Of a stretch of 64,000 bases of DNA, positions 50,870-59,898 are shown one piece after another (the first letter of the stretch is position 1; each line of letters begins with the position of its first letter). Source of the stretch: Chloroflexota bacterium. Its GTDB lineage: Bacteria; Chloroflexota; Anaerolineae; Anaerolineales; Villigracilaceae. Made by a program: the position numbers and the translations under genes. The notes under the pieces were generated by a model, which searched no databases, was not told where the DNA came from, and was given only the letters and a program-made list of their open reading frames with translations. The stretch lies in the NCBI GenBank assembly GCA_016235425.1, contig JACRLC010000004.1, positions 32,208 through 96,207 of the forward strand. The letters are read 5' to 3'.

Positions 50870-51757
50870 ATGCGCTTCGCCATCTTCAGTACGCCTCATT
50901 CCGCCCCTCAACCTGCCCTCGTTAAAGACGGCAGAATCCACCCGTTACCTTTTCCCGACATGCGCGCGGTGATCGAAGCCGGCGCAGAGACCGCCGCGCG
51001 GCAGGCCGTTGACTCCCCTCTCCTTTTAGGAGAGGGGCCGGGGGTGAGGTTACACGCGCCGCTCAAGCCGACCACCCTGCGCGACGCGTATGCCTTCGAG
51101 CAACACGTGAAGACCGCCAACCAAAACCGCGGACGCGGCGTACCAGCCGAATGGTATCAATTCCCCGTTTTCTACTTCACCAATCCGAATAGTATCTTTG
51201 GGCCAGATGATGAAATCCCGTATCCGCATTACACTCAGGCACTGGATTACGAGCTTGAAATTGCAGTGGTGATCGGCAAAGCAGGGATGAACATCAAACC
51301 CGAAAATGCGGCGGAATATATTTTTGGCTGCACCATCTTCAACGACTGGTCTGCCCGCGACGTGCAACGCACCGAAATGAAGGTGGGGTTGGGACCTGCC
51401 AAGGGGAAGGATTTTGCCTCGTCTTTGGGCCCAGTCATCGTCACGCGTGAAGCGCTTGCCCATAAAACGGCGGATCGTCCGGGCGTGTACGATCTCACGA
51501 TGACGGCCAGAGTCAACGGCGTGGAAATGTCCAGGGGAAATTTGAAGGATATTTTCTGGTCGTTCGGCGAGATTATCGCCAGGGCCTCGGACAATGTTGA
51601 ACTGCAAGTGGGAGACGTGATCGGTTCGGGGACGGTGGGGACAGGCTGCCTGCTGGAGTTGACGAAGGCACAGGGGCCGTGGCTGAAACATGGAGACATC
51701 GTTGAACTTGAGATCGAAGAGATTGGAGTCCTAAAAAATACGGTCGGAGGGAAGTAA
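50870..51757 (+). CDS. fahA: Fumarylacetoacetate hydrolase family protein
   Basis: The 295-residue protein has the FAH metal-site elements: F-Y-F-T-N-P-N near residue 102, D-Y-E-L-E-I-A-V-V near 125, F-N-D-W-S-A-R-D near 156 and V-G-D-V-I-G-S-G-T-V-G-T-G near 245. It hydrolyses fumarylacetoacetate or acts on a related beta-diketone; the hppD/hmgA neighbourhood favours the former. A repeat inserts S-P-L-L-L-G-E-G-P-G-V-R near residue 49, in the N-terminal domain. The lipoprotein gene follows with one base between stop and start region. Confidence 0.87.
   Translation: MRFAIFSTPHSAPQPALVKDGRIHPLPFPDMRAVIEAGAETAARQAVDSPLLLGEGPGVRLHAPLKPTTLRDAYAFEQHVKTANQNRGRGVPAEWYQFPVFYFTNPNSIFGPDDEIPYPHYTQALDYELEIAVVIGKAGMNIKPENAAEYIFGCTIFNDWSARDVQRTEMKVGLGPAKGKDFASSLGPVIVTREALAHKTADRPGVYDLTMTARVNGVEMSRGNLKDIFWSFGEIIARASDNVELQVGDVIGSGTVGTGCLLELTKAQGPWLKHGDIVELEIEEIGVLKNTVGGK
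51015..51051. repeat. CCCCTCTCC palindromic repeat inside fahA
   Basis: CCCCTCTCC (51015-51023) pairs with GGAGAGGGG (51029-51037), followed by CCGGGGGTGAGGTT. It is in frame and encodes SPLLLGEGPGVR; the same element and frame are in cofD. Confidence 0.88.
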
Positions 51758-51759
51758 GA

Positions 51760-52644
51760 ATGAAAACAAAAGCAGTTGGTTTGACGGCGGGGATTTTGCT
51801 GGCGACGCTGGCTTGCGGAATTGTGGGAACTCCAGCGCCGGTACAGCCCGGGGTGGAAACGGTTGTAGCGGAGACCATGCAGGCATTGACGGCTGTTGCG
51901 CCTCCGCCGACCGAAATCGCTCAACCGAGCGGGCTTCCGGTTTCGTTTCAGAATGTTTCTCTTGTGATTCCCGACGGATTGGCAACGGGCGCAAACACGG
52001 AAGTTGTGCCTGCCGCTGGCGAAAATGAAGGCGGGCCCTGGGGCATTGCCCCGGCATATAACAAGTTCACACTGGTCGGATATCCTCTCCAAGGGAAATT
52101 CTTTGAGCCTCACATCCTTGTTTACCCCGCTCAGGAATTCGAGAGTGTGAACTCCGGCGCGGCAATCAGCCTGGAAAAATTGCGCGCAATCATTTCCAAT
52201 CCTTCCGCTCCCATCACCGCGGATGCCATACCGGGCGCGCCAACATTCAATGCCGCGATGCTCTTTGCATCGAACATGCAGGCGCTCAACTCCCAAAATG
52301 GAAGCGGCGTGCGTGCGTTGACCGAATACGCGCAGAATTACGCTCAGATCAGCAATCATGCAATGATCTATCAGTTCCAGGGGCTGACGAATGACGGCAA
52401 GTATTACATCATCGCGATCCTGCCGGTCAATGCGGCCTTTCTCGCCCCGGATGAAGATCCGGCCTCGCCTGTGCCCGCAGACGGCATTCCCTTCCCGGAT
52501 TACAGCACTGCAAGCGGCGCTGAATTCACCGCCTACTACCAGGCCGTAACCGATAAACTCAACGCCACTTCGCCAGACGCCTTCACACCGACTCTCACCG
52601 CGTTGGACGCATTGATCCAATCCATCACCATCACTTCACAATAA
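51760..52644 (+). CDS. Lipoprotein of unknown function
   Basis: The 294-residue protein has a lipoprotein signal ending L-A-C (Cys19), a Pro/Thr-rich linker (to about 55), and a mature domain with P-W-G-I-A-P-A-Y-N near 90, Y-Q-F-Q-G-L-T-N-D-G-K-Y-Y near 204. I do not recognise the family. CGGAGG precedes the ATG. It may be co-transcribed with fahA and the cupin gene; no link to tyrosine catabolism is evident. Confidence 0.7.
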   Translation: MKTKAVGLTAGILLATLACGIVGTPAPVQPGVETVVAETMQALTAVAPPPTEIAQPSGLPVSFQNVSLVIPDGLATGANTEVVPAAGENEGGPWGIAPAYNKFTLVGYPLQGKFFEPHILVYPAQEFESVNSGAAISLEKLRAIISNPSAPITADAIPGAPTFNAAMLFASNMQALNSQNGSGVRALTEYAQNYAQISNHAMIYQFQGLTNDGKYYIIAILPVNAAFLAPDEDPASPVPADGIPFPDYSTASGAEFTAYYQAVTDKLNATSPDAFTPTLTALDALIQSITITSQ

Positions 52645-52651
52645 GGATTCC

Positions 52652-53056
52652 ATGACCGCAGACAAAGTCATCACCATCCGCCCGAAAGAAACGTACATCA
52701 CGCGCCAGCAGCTGCCGAACTTTGAAGGTGTTTCCGAAAACACGGCGGGATCGAAGCATTTGTGTATGCACCTCGTCATCATCCCGCCTGGCGGAAAGGC
52801 GGTGGCGCATTACCACAACGGCTATGAGACCGCCATTTACATCGTCAAAGGCCGCGCCGAGACGAAATACGGGAAAAACCTGGAGTTCTCGAGCATCAAC
52901 GAAGCCGGTGATTTTCTTTTCATTCCGCCGAACGTTCCACACCAGCCTGTCAATCTTAGTGAGACAGAGGAAGTGATCGCCGTGGTGGCGCGCAACGACC
53001 CGAACGAACAGGAAAGCGTTGTGGTATATGAGGCGTCAGAAAAACAGGCAAGGTGA
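52652..53056 (+). CDS. Single-domain cupin protein
   Basis: The 134-residue protein has the two cupin motifs: H-Y-H-N-G-Y-E-T-A-I-Y-I-V-K-G near residues 52-66 (His, His, Glu) and G-D-F-L-F-I-P-P-N-V-P-H-Q near 86-98 (His). The metal-binding set is intact. The substrate is unknown; the location inside the homogentisate block suggests, but does not show, a role with aromatic compounds. Confidence 0.82.
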   Translation: MTADKVITIRPKETYITRQQLPNFEGVSENTAGSKHLCMHLVIIPPGGKAVAHYHNGYETAIYIVKGRAETKYGKNLEFSSINEAGDFLFIPPNVPHQPVNLSETEEVIAVVARNDPNEQESVVVYEASEKQAR

Positions 53057-53129
53057 TAAAATCCAACCAGTTACACCGTACACAATGCGCTCTCAGCCAT
53101 GAGTAAAGCGCAAGTAATGTGGAGGTTAT

Positions 53130-53621
53130 ATGAAAAAAGTGCTTCCCAGGGGGGACGATCTCTACAGTGAAGATGTTTTCTGGGTATTGCTCGATTACGA
53201 AGTCACACGCTCGCAGCGATACCCAAGCGCGCTGTCCCTGCTCCAGTTGGAAATGACAGCCATTGCGGGAGATGATTTCATCATCCGGTCGGCATCATCC
53301 ATCTTTGGTTCTGCGCTCAATACCCACCTGCGGGCGGCAGACATCACCGCAAACACCGGAGACCAATACTTTATCATCCTCCCCAATACAGATGAAGAAG
53401 GCGGGCGCACCGTTTGTGACCGCCTGATATCCGTATTTCGCAATAGATTTGAAACGAGAGACGGCCAGTCCATTTCTTTTTCTTTAAATATCGGCCTCAC
53501 CGCGCATTCCGGCGGCACATCCCTCTCCAAAGAGAAAATGCTCGAAGAAACATCCACGGCCCTCAATAGATCCAAAATCAAAGGCCCAAATACTTACGCT
53601 GCGTTTTCCGATTTGGAATAG
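53130..53621 (+). CDS. Degenerate GGDEF-type protein
   Basis: The 163-residue protein keeps the length and secondary-structure pattern of a GGDEF domain (R-Y-P-S-A-L-S-L-L-Q-L-E near residue 30; L-R-A-A-D-I near 69; N-I-G-L-T-A near 124) but has N-T-G-D-Q-Y where GGDEF should be and lacks other catalytic residues. It could be a c-di-GMP or nucleotide binder or a structural relic. GGAGGTT lies before the ATG. It precedes hmgA by 66 bases. Confidence 0.65.
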   Translation: MKKVLPRGDDLYSEDVFWVLLDYEVTRSQRYPSALSLLQLEMTAIAGDDFIIRSASSIFGSALNTHLRAADITANTGDQYFIILPNTDEEGGRTVCDRLISVFRNRFETRDGQSISFSLNIGLTAHSGGTSLSKEKMLEETSTALNRSKIKGPNTYAAFSDLE

Positions 53622-53687
53622 TTCGCGCTCCCGGCGCATGGAGCAAATTTTTAATTGTGTTTCCCAATTTAGAGTAAAGGAGAAAAA

Positions 53688-54854
53688 ATGCCCTTTTACC
53701 ATAAACTCGGCCAAATCCCGCACAAGCGCCACGTGCAATTCAAAAAGCCCGATGGAAACCTTTACCGCGAAGAATTGATGGGGCTGGAAGGTTTCTCTTC
53801 GATCCAATCCATTCTCTACCACCACTTTCTCCCGCCGCGCGTAAAAATGACGGAGGATATGGGATCGCTCAAACCTGAATATGTGGACTTCGGCCCGATC
53901 CGCCACCGCGCCTTCAAAACCGCTCAAATCGCCCCGGGAACTGATCCCGTTTCGGCGAAGATTCCCCTGCTCGGCAACAACGACGTGATCCTGGGCGTAT
54001 CCCGCGCCACCCAAAGCATGGATTACTTCTATCGCAACGCGCAAGCCTACGAGACGTGGTGGGTGCATGAAGGAAGCGGCGTGCTGAAATCCCAGTTTGG
54101 CAACCTGCCCTTCCGCAAAGGCGACTACATCGTCATCCCCTTCGGCACAACCTGGCAGATGCAAGTTGAGGGCAGGGAAGCCCGCTTCTTCACGATTGAG
54201 AACCCGTCGCAGATCGAACCGCCCAAACGGTATCGCAATCACTACGGCCAGCTTCTCGAACACTCCCCCTTCTGCGAACGCGACATCCGCGTGCCGGAAA
54301 AATTAGATACCCACACCGAACGCGGCGACTTTGAAGTGCACGTCAAAGTCCGCGACCGGCTCTCCTGCCACATGCTGGATTACCACCCCTTCGACGTGGT
54401 CGGCTGGGACGGCTATCTCTACCCGTGGATCTTCAACATCGAAGACTTCGAGCCGATCACCGGCCGCGTCCACCAGCCGCCTCCCGCGCACCAGACATTT
54501 GAAGGCCACAACTTCGTCGTCTGCTCGTTCGTCCCGCGCCTGTTCGACTACCACCCCGAAAGCATTCCCGCGCCGTACAACCATTCCAACGTCAATTCGG
54601 ATGAAGTGTTGTACTACGCCGAGGGCAATTTCATGAGCCGCAAAGGCATTGACCAGTACGACATCAGCCTGCATCCGTACGGCCTGCCACACGGCCCCCA
54701 ACCCGGCATGACGGAAGCATCCATCGGCAAGAAGGAAACCCAGGAACTTGCCGTGATGGTGGATACGTTCTATCCGCTGCACCTCACCAGGCAGGCGCTC
54801 GAATTCGAAAAGCCTGAATACATGTCCACCTGGCTGGAAGGAAGCGGAGAATAA
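53688..54854 (+). CDS. hmgA: Homogentisate 1,2-dioxygenase
   Basis: The 388-residue protein resembles the bacterial HmgA cupin fold and opens homogentisate to maleylacetoacetate. Features: H-K-R-H-V-Q-F near residue 11, Y-H-H-F-L-P-P-R near 44, E-T-W-W-V-H-E-G-S-G near 122, D-Y-I-V-I-P-F-G near 142, V-V-G-W-D-G-Y-L-Y-P near 238, and the metal region H-Q-T-F-E-G-H-N-F-V near 268 with H-S-N-V-N-S-D-E near 303. It is shorter than the 430-residue enzymes of animals and pseudomonads, as is usual in this bacterial subgroup. It completes the hppD-hmgA-fahA route; maleylacetoacetate isomerase is not in the window. Confidence 0.88.
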   Translation: MPFYHKLGQIPHKRHVQFKKPDGNLYREELMGLEGFSSIQSILYHHFLPPRVKMTEDMGSLKPEYVDFGPIRHRAFKTAQIAPGTDPVSAKIPLLGNNDVILGVSRATQSMDYFYRNAQAYETWWVHEGSGVLKSQFGNLPFRKGDYIVIPFGTTWQMQVEGREARFFTIENPSQIEPPKRYRNHYGQLLEHSPFCERDIRVPEKLDTHTERGDFEVHVKVRDRLSCHMLDYHPFDVVGWDGYLYPWIFNIEDFEPITGRVHQPPPAHQTFEGHNFVVCSFVPRLFDYHPESIPAPYNHSNVNSDEVLYYAEGNFMSRKGIDQYDISLHPYGLPHGPQPGMTEASIGKKETQELAVMVDTFYPLHLTRQALEFEKPEYMSTWLEGSGE

Positions 54855-54914
54855 ACCGGCCCGCCCAATCGAAGTGGGAGGCTGCGTGATCAAATTCTGC
54901 CGATCAAGAGACGG

Positions 54915-54949
54915 CCTGAAGAAACCGCGTCCCTGCGCCTTTCTTCAGG
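54915..54949. promoter_or_regulatory. Long hairpin between hmgA and the HD-GYP gene
   Basis: CCTGAAGAAA (54915-54924) pairs perfectly with TTTCTTCAGG (54940-54949). No T-run follows; it may be an RNA stability element or a weak terminator. Confidence 0.5.
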
Positions 54950-54970
54950 TCATTACAATGGAGAAAAACT

Positions 54971-55552
54971 ATGGACAAAATAATCGTCTTTCTTGAAAAA
55001 TTGATCGGCGTCCGCGACGCACATGGCAACCACCACGGCCAAAACGTAAACCTGCTCGCATCGGCGCTTGCGCGCAGGATTGATTTCCCGTCGTCCGATC
55101 TGGCAAATCTCGAATACGCCGCGACCATCCACGATATTGGAAAAATCACGGTCAACGAATTCGTCGTCAACAAGGCCGGGCGGCTTACCGAGGCCGAATA
55201 CATCATGATCCAGCAGCACACCGCGCTCGGCCACAAACTCCTCAAGCCTCTCGGCCTGCCTGCCCTGGTCATGGATGTGATCCTTTCGCACCACGAGAAC
55301 TACGACGGAACCGGCTATCCAAATGGGCTGGCTGGGAAGCACATCCCTCTCGCGGCGCGCATCATCCGCATTGCCGATACCTACGACGCGCTGACAAGTG
55401 ATCGCGGCTACCGCCAGGCATACACACGCAAAAAAGCGCTGGACATCATGAGCGCCGACGCAAAATCCTTCGACCCCGAACTGCTGGAGATTTTCTTTAA
55501 GATGAAAATCTATTCGACCGCTCCCGATTCAGAGACAACGCGGCACATTTAG
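54971..55552 (+). CDS. HD-GYP domain protein (putative c-di-GMP phosphodiesterase)
   Basis: The 193-residue protein consists of one HD-GYP domain: H-G-N-H-H-G-Q-N near residue 20, A-A-T-I-H-D-I-G-K-I-T-V near 49-60, Q-Q-H-T-A-L-G-H-K-L near 80, H-H-E-N-Y-D-G-T-G-Y-P near 105-115 and I-R-I-A-D-T-Y-D-A-L-T-S near 132. All metal-binding His/Asp and the GYP triad are present, so it should hydrolyse c-di-GMP or a related dinucleotide. No receiver or sensor domain is attached. Confidence 0.88.
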   Translation: MDKIIVFLEKLIGVRDAHGNHHGQNVNLLASALARRIDFPSSDLANLEYAATIHDIGKITVNEFVVNKAGRLTEAEYIMIQQHTALGHKLLKPLGLPALVMDVILSHHENYDGTGYPNGLAGKHIPLAARIIRIADTYDALTSDRGYRQAYTRKKALDIMSADAKSFDPELLEIFFKMKIYSTAPDSETTRHI

Positions 55553-55559
55553 AAAAAGC

Positions 55560-56192
55560 ATGGAAATCAACCCGCAGACTCTTCCCCATCAATCCATTTA
55601 CAAAATAATGACCGGCTCGATTCTTCCCCGACCGATCGGCTGGATCTCGTCCATTGACATGGATGGCCGCCCGAACCTGGCCCCGTTTTCCTTCTTCAAC
55701 GCGGTCTGCTCCAACCCGCCGACGGTGCTGTTCTGCCCATTGATCCGCGGCACCGACGGAAAAACCAAGGACACTTTGAACAACGTGCGCGCGACGAATG
55801 AGTTCGTGGTCAACATCGTCACCGAGGGATTGCTTCACGCCATGAACGCCACATCCATTGAAGCGCCCGCGGACTTCAACGAATTTGAATTTGCAGGGCT
55901 GACCCTCTCACCGTCGGTCGCAGTCAAGCCGCCGCGTGTGGCGGAGAGTCCCATTCACTATGAATGCAGGGTGCGCGAGATCATCACCATCAATGACCAG
56001 CCCGGTGGAGGCTCCATTGTGATCGGCACGGTGCTCCACATCCACGCGGATGACGGGGTTATGATCGGGGGAGATAAAATCAATTTAGCGGCGCTCAGGC
56101 CCATCGGTCGCTTGATGGGAAGCGGGTATGTCCGGGTAACGGATATTGTCGAGTTGGAGCGTCCAAAAAATATCATCGGAGGAAAATCGTGA
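55560..56192 (+). CDS. Flavin reductase family protein
   Basis: The 210-residue split-barrel FMN protein has G-S-I-L-P-R-P-I-G-W-I-S near residues 19-30, L-A-P-F-S-F-F-N near 40-47 and T-N-E-F-V-V-N-I near 78-85. Members reduce flavin for two-component aromatic hydroxylases or act as FMN oxidoreductases on their own. It comes directly after hmgA and the HD-GYP gene and overlaps the lipoprotein gene by ATGA-type spacing. A link to aromatic hydroxylation is an inference from location. Confidence 0.82.
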   Translation: MEINPQTLPHQSIYKIMTGSILPRPIGWISSIDMDGRPNLAPFSFFNAVCSNPPTVLFCPLIRGTDGKTKDTLNNVRATNEFVVNIVTEGLLHAMNATSIEAPADFNEFEFAGLTLSPSVAVKPPRVAESPIHYECRVREIITINDQPGGGSIVIGTVLHIHADDGVMIGGDKINLAALRPIGRLMGSGYVRVTDIVELERPKNIIGGKS

Positions 56193-56902
56193 AGAGAAGT
56201 CTACTCACATTTTTTATCGTGGTGGGATTGGTTCAGACTTCGTGTAATTTGCCGGGGAGCACGCCGCCGCAATCGGGCATGATGACCGCCGCGGCCATGA
56301 CCGTGCAAGCCGCCCTGCAAACGCCGCTCGCAAGCCCAACTGCCGGCGCTTCCGCGACGGTGGCGTTCACCCCCACTTCATTTACCGCGCTGTCCATCAG
56401 CGTGGGCGAAGTGACAAATTGCCGCAGCGGCCCCAGCAGGGATTACGAACGCATCACGCAAATCCAGCCGGGGGAGCAAGTGCAGGTTATCGGATTTTTG
56501 CCGCCGGATTATTGGGTGATCAACACGCAGGCGGGCATCTGCTGGCTACCCGCCGAATTTGCCACACCCACTGGGAATGTGGAGGCCGTGCCCACCGTCA
56601 CCGCGCCGCCCACGCCAAACGGAGATGCTCCCTCTGCCCCATCGTTCTCCAAGAATGGCTGGTCATATTATTGCTTCGGCACAGGCCAGACCGATGTAAC
56701 GTTTAATTGGGTTGACAAATCAAATAACGAGACCGGCTATCGTGTGTATCGCAATGACGATGTTGTTGCAGAATTGCCCGCAAATTCCACAAGCTATTTT
56801 GAGAACATCAAGTTGCAGGCAGGCCAGAGCGCAAACTATCAAATCGAAGCTTATAACCTGAGCGGCTCGGCGCGAACGCAGGTTGTGACGATTACGTGTT
56901 AG
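56189..56902 (+). CDS. SH3b-domain lipoprotein
   Basis: The 237-residue protein has a lipobox T-S-C (Cys19), a T/A/P linker, an SH3b domain (about 70-130: N-C-R-S-G-P-S-R-D-Y-E near 77, W-V-I-N near 110, C-W-L near 119), and a fibronectin-III-like end (about 155-237: E-T-G-Y-R-V-Y-R-N near 181). It is a paralogue of the lipoprotein at 61447-62241. Likely outside the cytoplasmic membrane; may bind cell-wall or extracellular polymer. Confidence 0.8.
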   Translation: MKRSLLTFFIVVGLVQTSCNLPGSTPPQSGMMTAAAMTVQAALQTPLASPTAGASATVAFTPTSFTALSISVGEVTNCRSGPSRDYERITQIQPGEQVQVIGFLPPDYWVINTQAGICWLPAEFATPTGNVEAVPTVTAPPTPNGDAPSAPSFSKNGWSYYCFGTGQTDVTFNWVDKSNNETGYRVYRNDDVVAELPANSTSYFENIKLQAGQSANYQIEAYNLSGSARTQVVTITC

Positions 56903-56938
56903 CATACAAATAGTGTAGAAACGAATTGGAGGTGCATT

Positions 56939-57181
56939 ATGCAAAGCCTTACTTTACACACCCGCGTTGGCAAAGACGGCATTTTAAAAATAGAAACGCC
57001 AATTGGATTTGCCAATGCCGATTTAGAGATCATTTTGGTTGTTCATCCACTAGAAGCAGGCGCACAACCAGTACCAGAGTGGCTCGCCAATTTCTTTAAT
57101 GAAATCGTAGGCGGATGGGAAGGCGCCCCCCTGGTACGCGAACCACAAGGAAAGTACGAGACGCGGGGTAAGTTCAAGTGA
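56939..57181 (+). CDS. Antitoxin-like small protein before VapC
   Basis: The 80-residue protein begins S-L-T-L-H-T-R-V-G-K-D-G-I-L-K-I, an AbrB/MazE-like swapped-hairpin start, and continues with a short acidic C-terminal part (W-L-A-N-F-F-N-E-I-V-G-G-W). Its TGA overlaps the GTG of the toxin frame, the usual arrangement of vapBC pairs. The ATG has GGAGG seven bases upstream. The antitoxin role is inferred from position and fold type. Confidence 0.7.
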   Translation: MQSLTLHTRVGKDGILKIETPIGFANADLEIILVVHPLEAGAQPVPEWLANFFNEIVGGWEGAPLVREPQGKYETRGKFK

Positions 57182-57575
57182 CCTATCTCCTCGATACCAA
57201 TATTTGTATCGAACTCTTGAATGAACGAAATACCCGCACATCACATAAACTGGCTTCACCAGCCCACATGAAATTCGATTGTGCTCAATAGTGAAGGCCG
57301 AGTTGTATCATGGTGCTTATAAAAGCGGACACGAAAAGAACATAAATCTGGTCAGGATATTTTTCACTGCCTTTGAAAGCCTGCCTTTTGACGACCTCGC
57401 CGCAGAAATTTATGGGCAACTACGAACTGGGCTTGAAAAGCAAGGGAATCCAATCGGCCCCAATGATTTACTGATTGCATCCATCGCGCTCGCACACAAC
57501 ATGACACTCATTACGCACAACACGAAAGAATTTTCGCACATTCCCGGTCTTACATTGGAAGATTGGCAATCGTAA
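57178..57575 (+). pseudogene. VapC-like PIN toxin with one frameshift
   Basis: The first 27 codons from GTG 57178 read Y-L-L-D-T-N-I-C-I-E-L-L, the PIN start with its catalytic Asp. A one-base loss near 57261-57265 then moves the frame, giving a stop at about 57289. In the next frame the protein continues P-H-E-I-R-L-C-S-I-V-K-A-E-L (second acidic residue) and ends with G-P-N-D-L-L-I-A-S and L-I-T-H-N-T-K-E-F. All catalytic acids exist but in two frames. Either the toxin is inactivated or this is a base-call error. Confidence 0.8.
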
Positions 57576-57660
57576 AAAACGACATAAATGTCGCACTACA
57601 CAAAAGGTCTCGGCACATCATCGTCCGGGACCTTTTACGTATCACGCAACACGCTGCATT

Positions 57661-59520
57661 TTACTCTTCCCCAAACTGCTCTTTGGCTTTCTTCGTCTGC
57701 TTGCCGCGATCTTCAGTATCGAGAATGCGCTTGCGAATGCGATATGACTCAGGCGTCACTTCGAGCAATTCGTCGTCAGCGAGGTATTCAATCGCTTCGT
57801 CGAGGGACATTTGTCGGGGCGGTGTGAGGCGGATTTCCATGTCGCCGCGCGCCGAGCGGATGTTGGTCAAGTGTTTCTTTTTGCAGACGTTGATCGGCAA
57901 ATCGGTGGGACGTGCATTTTCGCCGATCACCATACCTTCGTACACTTCCACGCCAGGGCCAAGAAACAGCACACCACGCTCTTCAGCGGATTTCAACGCG
58001 TATGCCGTGGTTGTGCCGGCCTCCCACGCAACCAGCGAACCGGATTGGCGCGTATTCATCGCGCCCGCCAGCTCGTCGTAGCTGTGAAAGATGGTGTGCA
58101 TGACGCCCGCGCCGCGCGTGGATGTGAGGAATTGATAACGGAAGCCAAGCAGTCCGCGTGTGGGGACAATGTAAACAAGCCGCGTCGTGCCTTGACCTGA
58201 GTCCTGCATGTCCATCATCCGGCCTCTGCGCGTCCCAAGCATTTCCACCACAACACCGACGGTTTCACTGCTGGTCTCGATGTGAACTTCTTCGTATGGT
58301 TCGAGCAGAGCGCCATCGTCCGCTTTGTGATAGATGACCTCAGGCCGCGAGACCTGGAATTCGTATCCCTCGCGGCGCATGGTTTCGATGAGAATACCGA
58401 GATGCAATTCACCGCGCCCGGAGACGAGAAAGTTTTCGGCGGATTCGGTATCTTCGACACGCAGGGATACGTTGGTGCGGAGTTCATCGTAAAGGCGCTC
58501 GCGCAGTTTGCGCGAAGTGCTCCACTTGCCTTCCCTGCCAGTAAACGGTGACGTGTTCACACCGAACGTCATGCGGACGGTCGGCTCTTCCACTCTGATG
58601 GTGGGTAATGCCACAGGGTTCGCTGGATCGGCAAGGGTTTCACCAATGCCAATACCTTCGAGGCCGGCGAGGGAAATAATATCGCCTGCGGTGGCTGATT
58701 CGGCTTCGATCTTGTTCAGCCCTTGAAAGTTATAGAGATAGCGCGCAGATTCAGGCAGGCTGGTTCCATCAACTTTCAAGCGGACAAGTTTTTGGCCTGC
58801 CTTGATCGTGCCAGCGAAGATGCGGCCAACGGCTGTCACACCGCGATAATCGTCATATCCCAATGTTGTGACGAGCATTTGCAAGGGCGCGTCGGGATCC
58901 ACTTTGGGAGCGGGAATTTTATTCAGGATGACATCAAACAAAGGTTGGAGATCAGGCCCGAGGTCCGGGGTGAGACCCGCTTTACCGGCGGTGGCCTGTG
59001 CATAGATAACGGGAAAGTCCGCTTGCTCCTCGGACGCGCCGAGTTCGATGAATAAGTCAAAGGTTTCGTTGAGCACGCGCGCGGGTTCTGCATCCTTGCG
59101 ATCCACTTTGTTGATGACCACGATGGCTTTGTGTCCCATTTCAAGGGCCTTCTTCAAAACGAAGCGGGTCTGGGGCATGGGGCCTTCGGCGGCGTCCACA
59201 AGCAGGAGCACACCATCCACCATGTTCATCACTCGCTCCACTTCCCCGCCGAAATCGGCGTGGCCGGGTGTATCCACGATGTTGATCTTAATGATCTTGC
59301 CCGTCCTGGGATCAGGGATGGTGATGGCCGTGTTCTTGGCAAGGATGGTAATGCCGCGTTCGCGTTCGAGGTCGTTCGAATCCATCACACGTTCTTCGAT
59401 GTGCTGGTTTTCGCGGAAGGTGTGAGCCTGTTTGAGGAGGTAATCCACGAGCGTAGTCTTGCCGTGGTCAACGTGCGCGATGATGGCGATGTTGCGGAGG
59501 TCGGTTCGTTCGGTTAGCAT
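57661..59520 (-). CDS. typA: GTP-binding protein TypA/BipA
   Basis: The 619-residue ribosome-associated translational GTPase has G1 A-H-V-D-H-G-K-T-T near residue 16, the switch I region E-R-G-I-T near 56, G3 D-T-P-G-H near 84, and N-K-V-D near 138, followed by domain II (D-Y-R-G-V near 225) and the BipA C-terminal domain (R-G-L-L-G-F-R near 430; K-K-H-L-T-N-I-R near 559). Length is normal (600-620). The start is ATG at 59520 on the minus strand; the open frame extends further upstream but through repeats. TypA acts in ribosome assembly and stress adaptation. Confidence 0.95.
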   Translation of the reverse strand: MLTERTDLRNIAIIAHVDHGKTTLVDYLLKQAHTFRENQHIEERVMDSNDLERERGITILAKNTAITIPDPRTGKIIKINIVDTPGHADFGGEVERVMNMVDGVLLLVDAAEGPMPQTRFVLKKALEMGHKAIVVINKVDRKDAEPARVLNETFDLFIELGASEEQADFPVIYAQATAGKAGLTPDLGPDLQPLFDVILNKIPAPKVDPDAPLQMLVTTLGYDDYRGVTAVGRIFAGTIKAGQKLVRLKVDGTSLPESARYLYNFQGLNKIEAESATAGDIISLAGLEGIGIGETLADPANPVALPTIRVEEPTVRMTFGVNTSPFTGREGKWSTSRKLRERLYDELRTNVSLRVEDTESAENFLVSGRGELHLGILIETMRREGYEFQVSRPEVIYHKADDGALLEPYEEVHIETSSETVGVVVEMLGTRRGRMMDMQDSGQGTTRLVYIVPTRGLLGFRYQFLTSTRGAGVMHTIFHSYDELAGAMNTRQSGSLVAWEAGTTTAYALKSAEERGVLFLGPGVEVYEGMVIGENARPTDLPINVCKKKHLTNIRSARGDMEIRLTPPRQMSLDEAIEYLADDELLEVTPESYRIRKRILDTEDRGKQTKKAKEQFGEE

Positions 59521-59630
59521 AGTTTGATGGTTCTCTAGTTGGATAGTTTGGTAGTTGGATCGTTCACAATCGAGGATCGGTACTTGATACGTGACATTTG
59601 ACACCTCGCACCTAACACTCGTAAGACACA

Positions 59631-59662
59631 CAAAAACCCCCGACGGGGAAGGCCGAGGGTTC
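59631..59662 (-). terminator. Intrinsic terminator/attenuator upstream of typA
   Basis: On the minus strand ACCCTCGGC pairs with GTCGGGGGT (G-U pairs allowed), followed by TTTTTG. It lies about 115 bases before the typA start and is oriented toward typA, so it either ends a transcript from the 237-bp gap upstream (59662-59898, no supportable gene) or attenuates typA. Confidence 0.65.
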
Positions 59663-59898
59663 TTTCTTTGGAAGATCAAAGCGTTCGGCGTGCGGGGGGT
59701 ATTTTATCAGAGGGAGAGGGATTGCGGAAGGGCATGGAAAGGAAAATAAAGACGTGGCAGGGCAAGATAGGACCCCGCTAATACTCCATTCACATTGATG
59801 CCGTACTTCAGGGCCATATCTGCGCGAGATGTTGTTAATCATCCTGATATGGCGAAATTTCCCAAATGGACTAAAATAAATGGCAGGATATCAACCTG

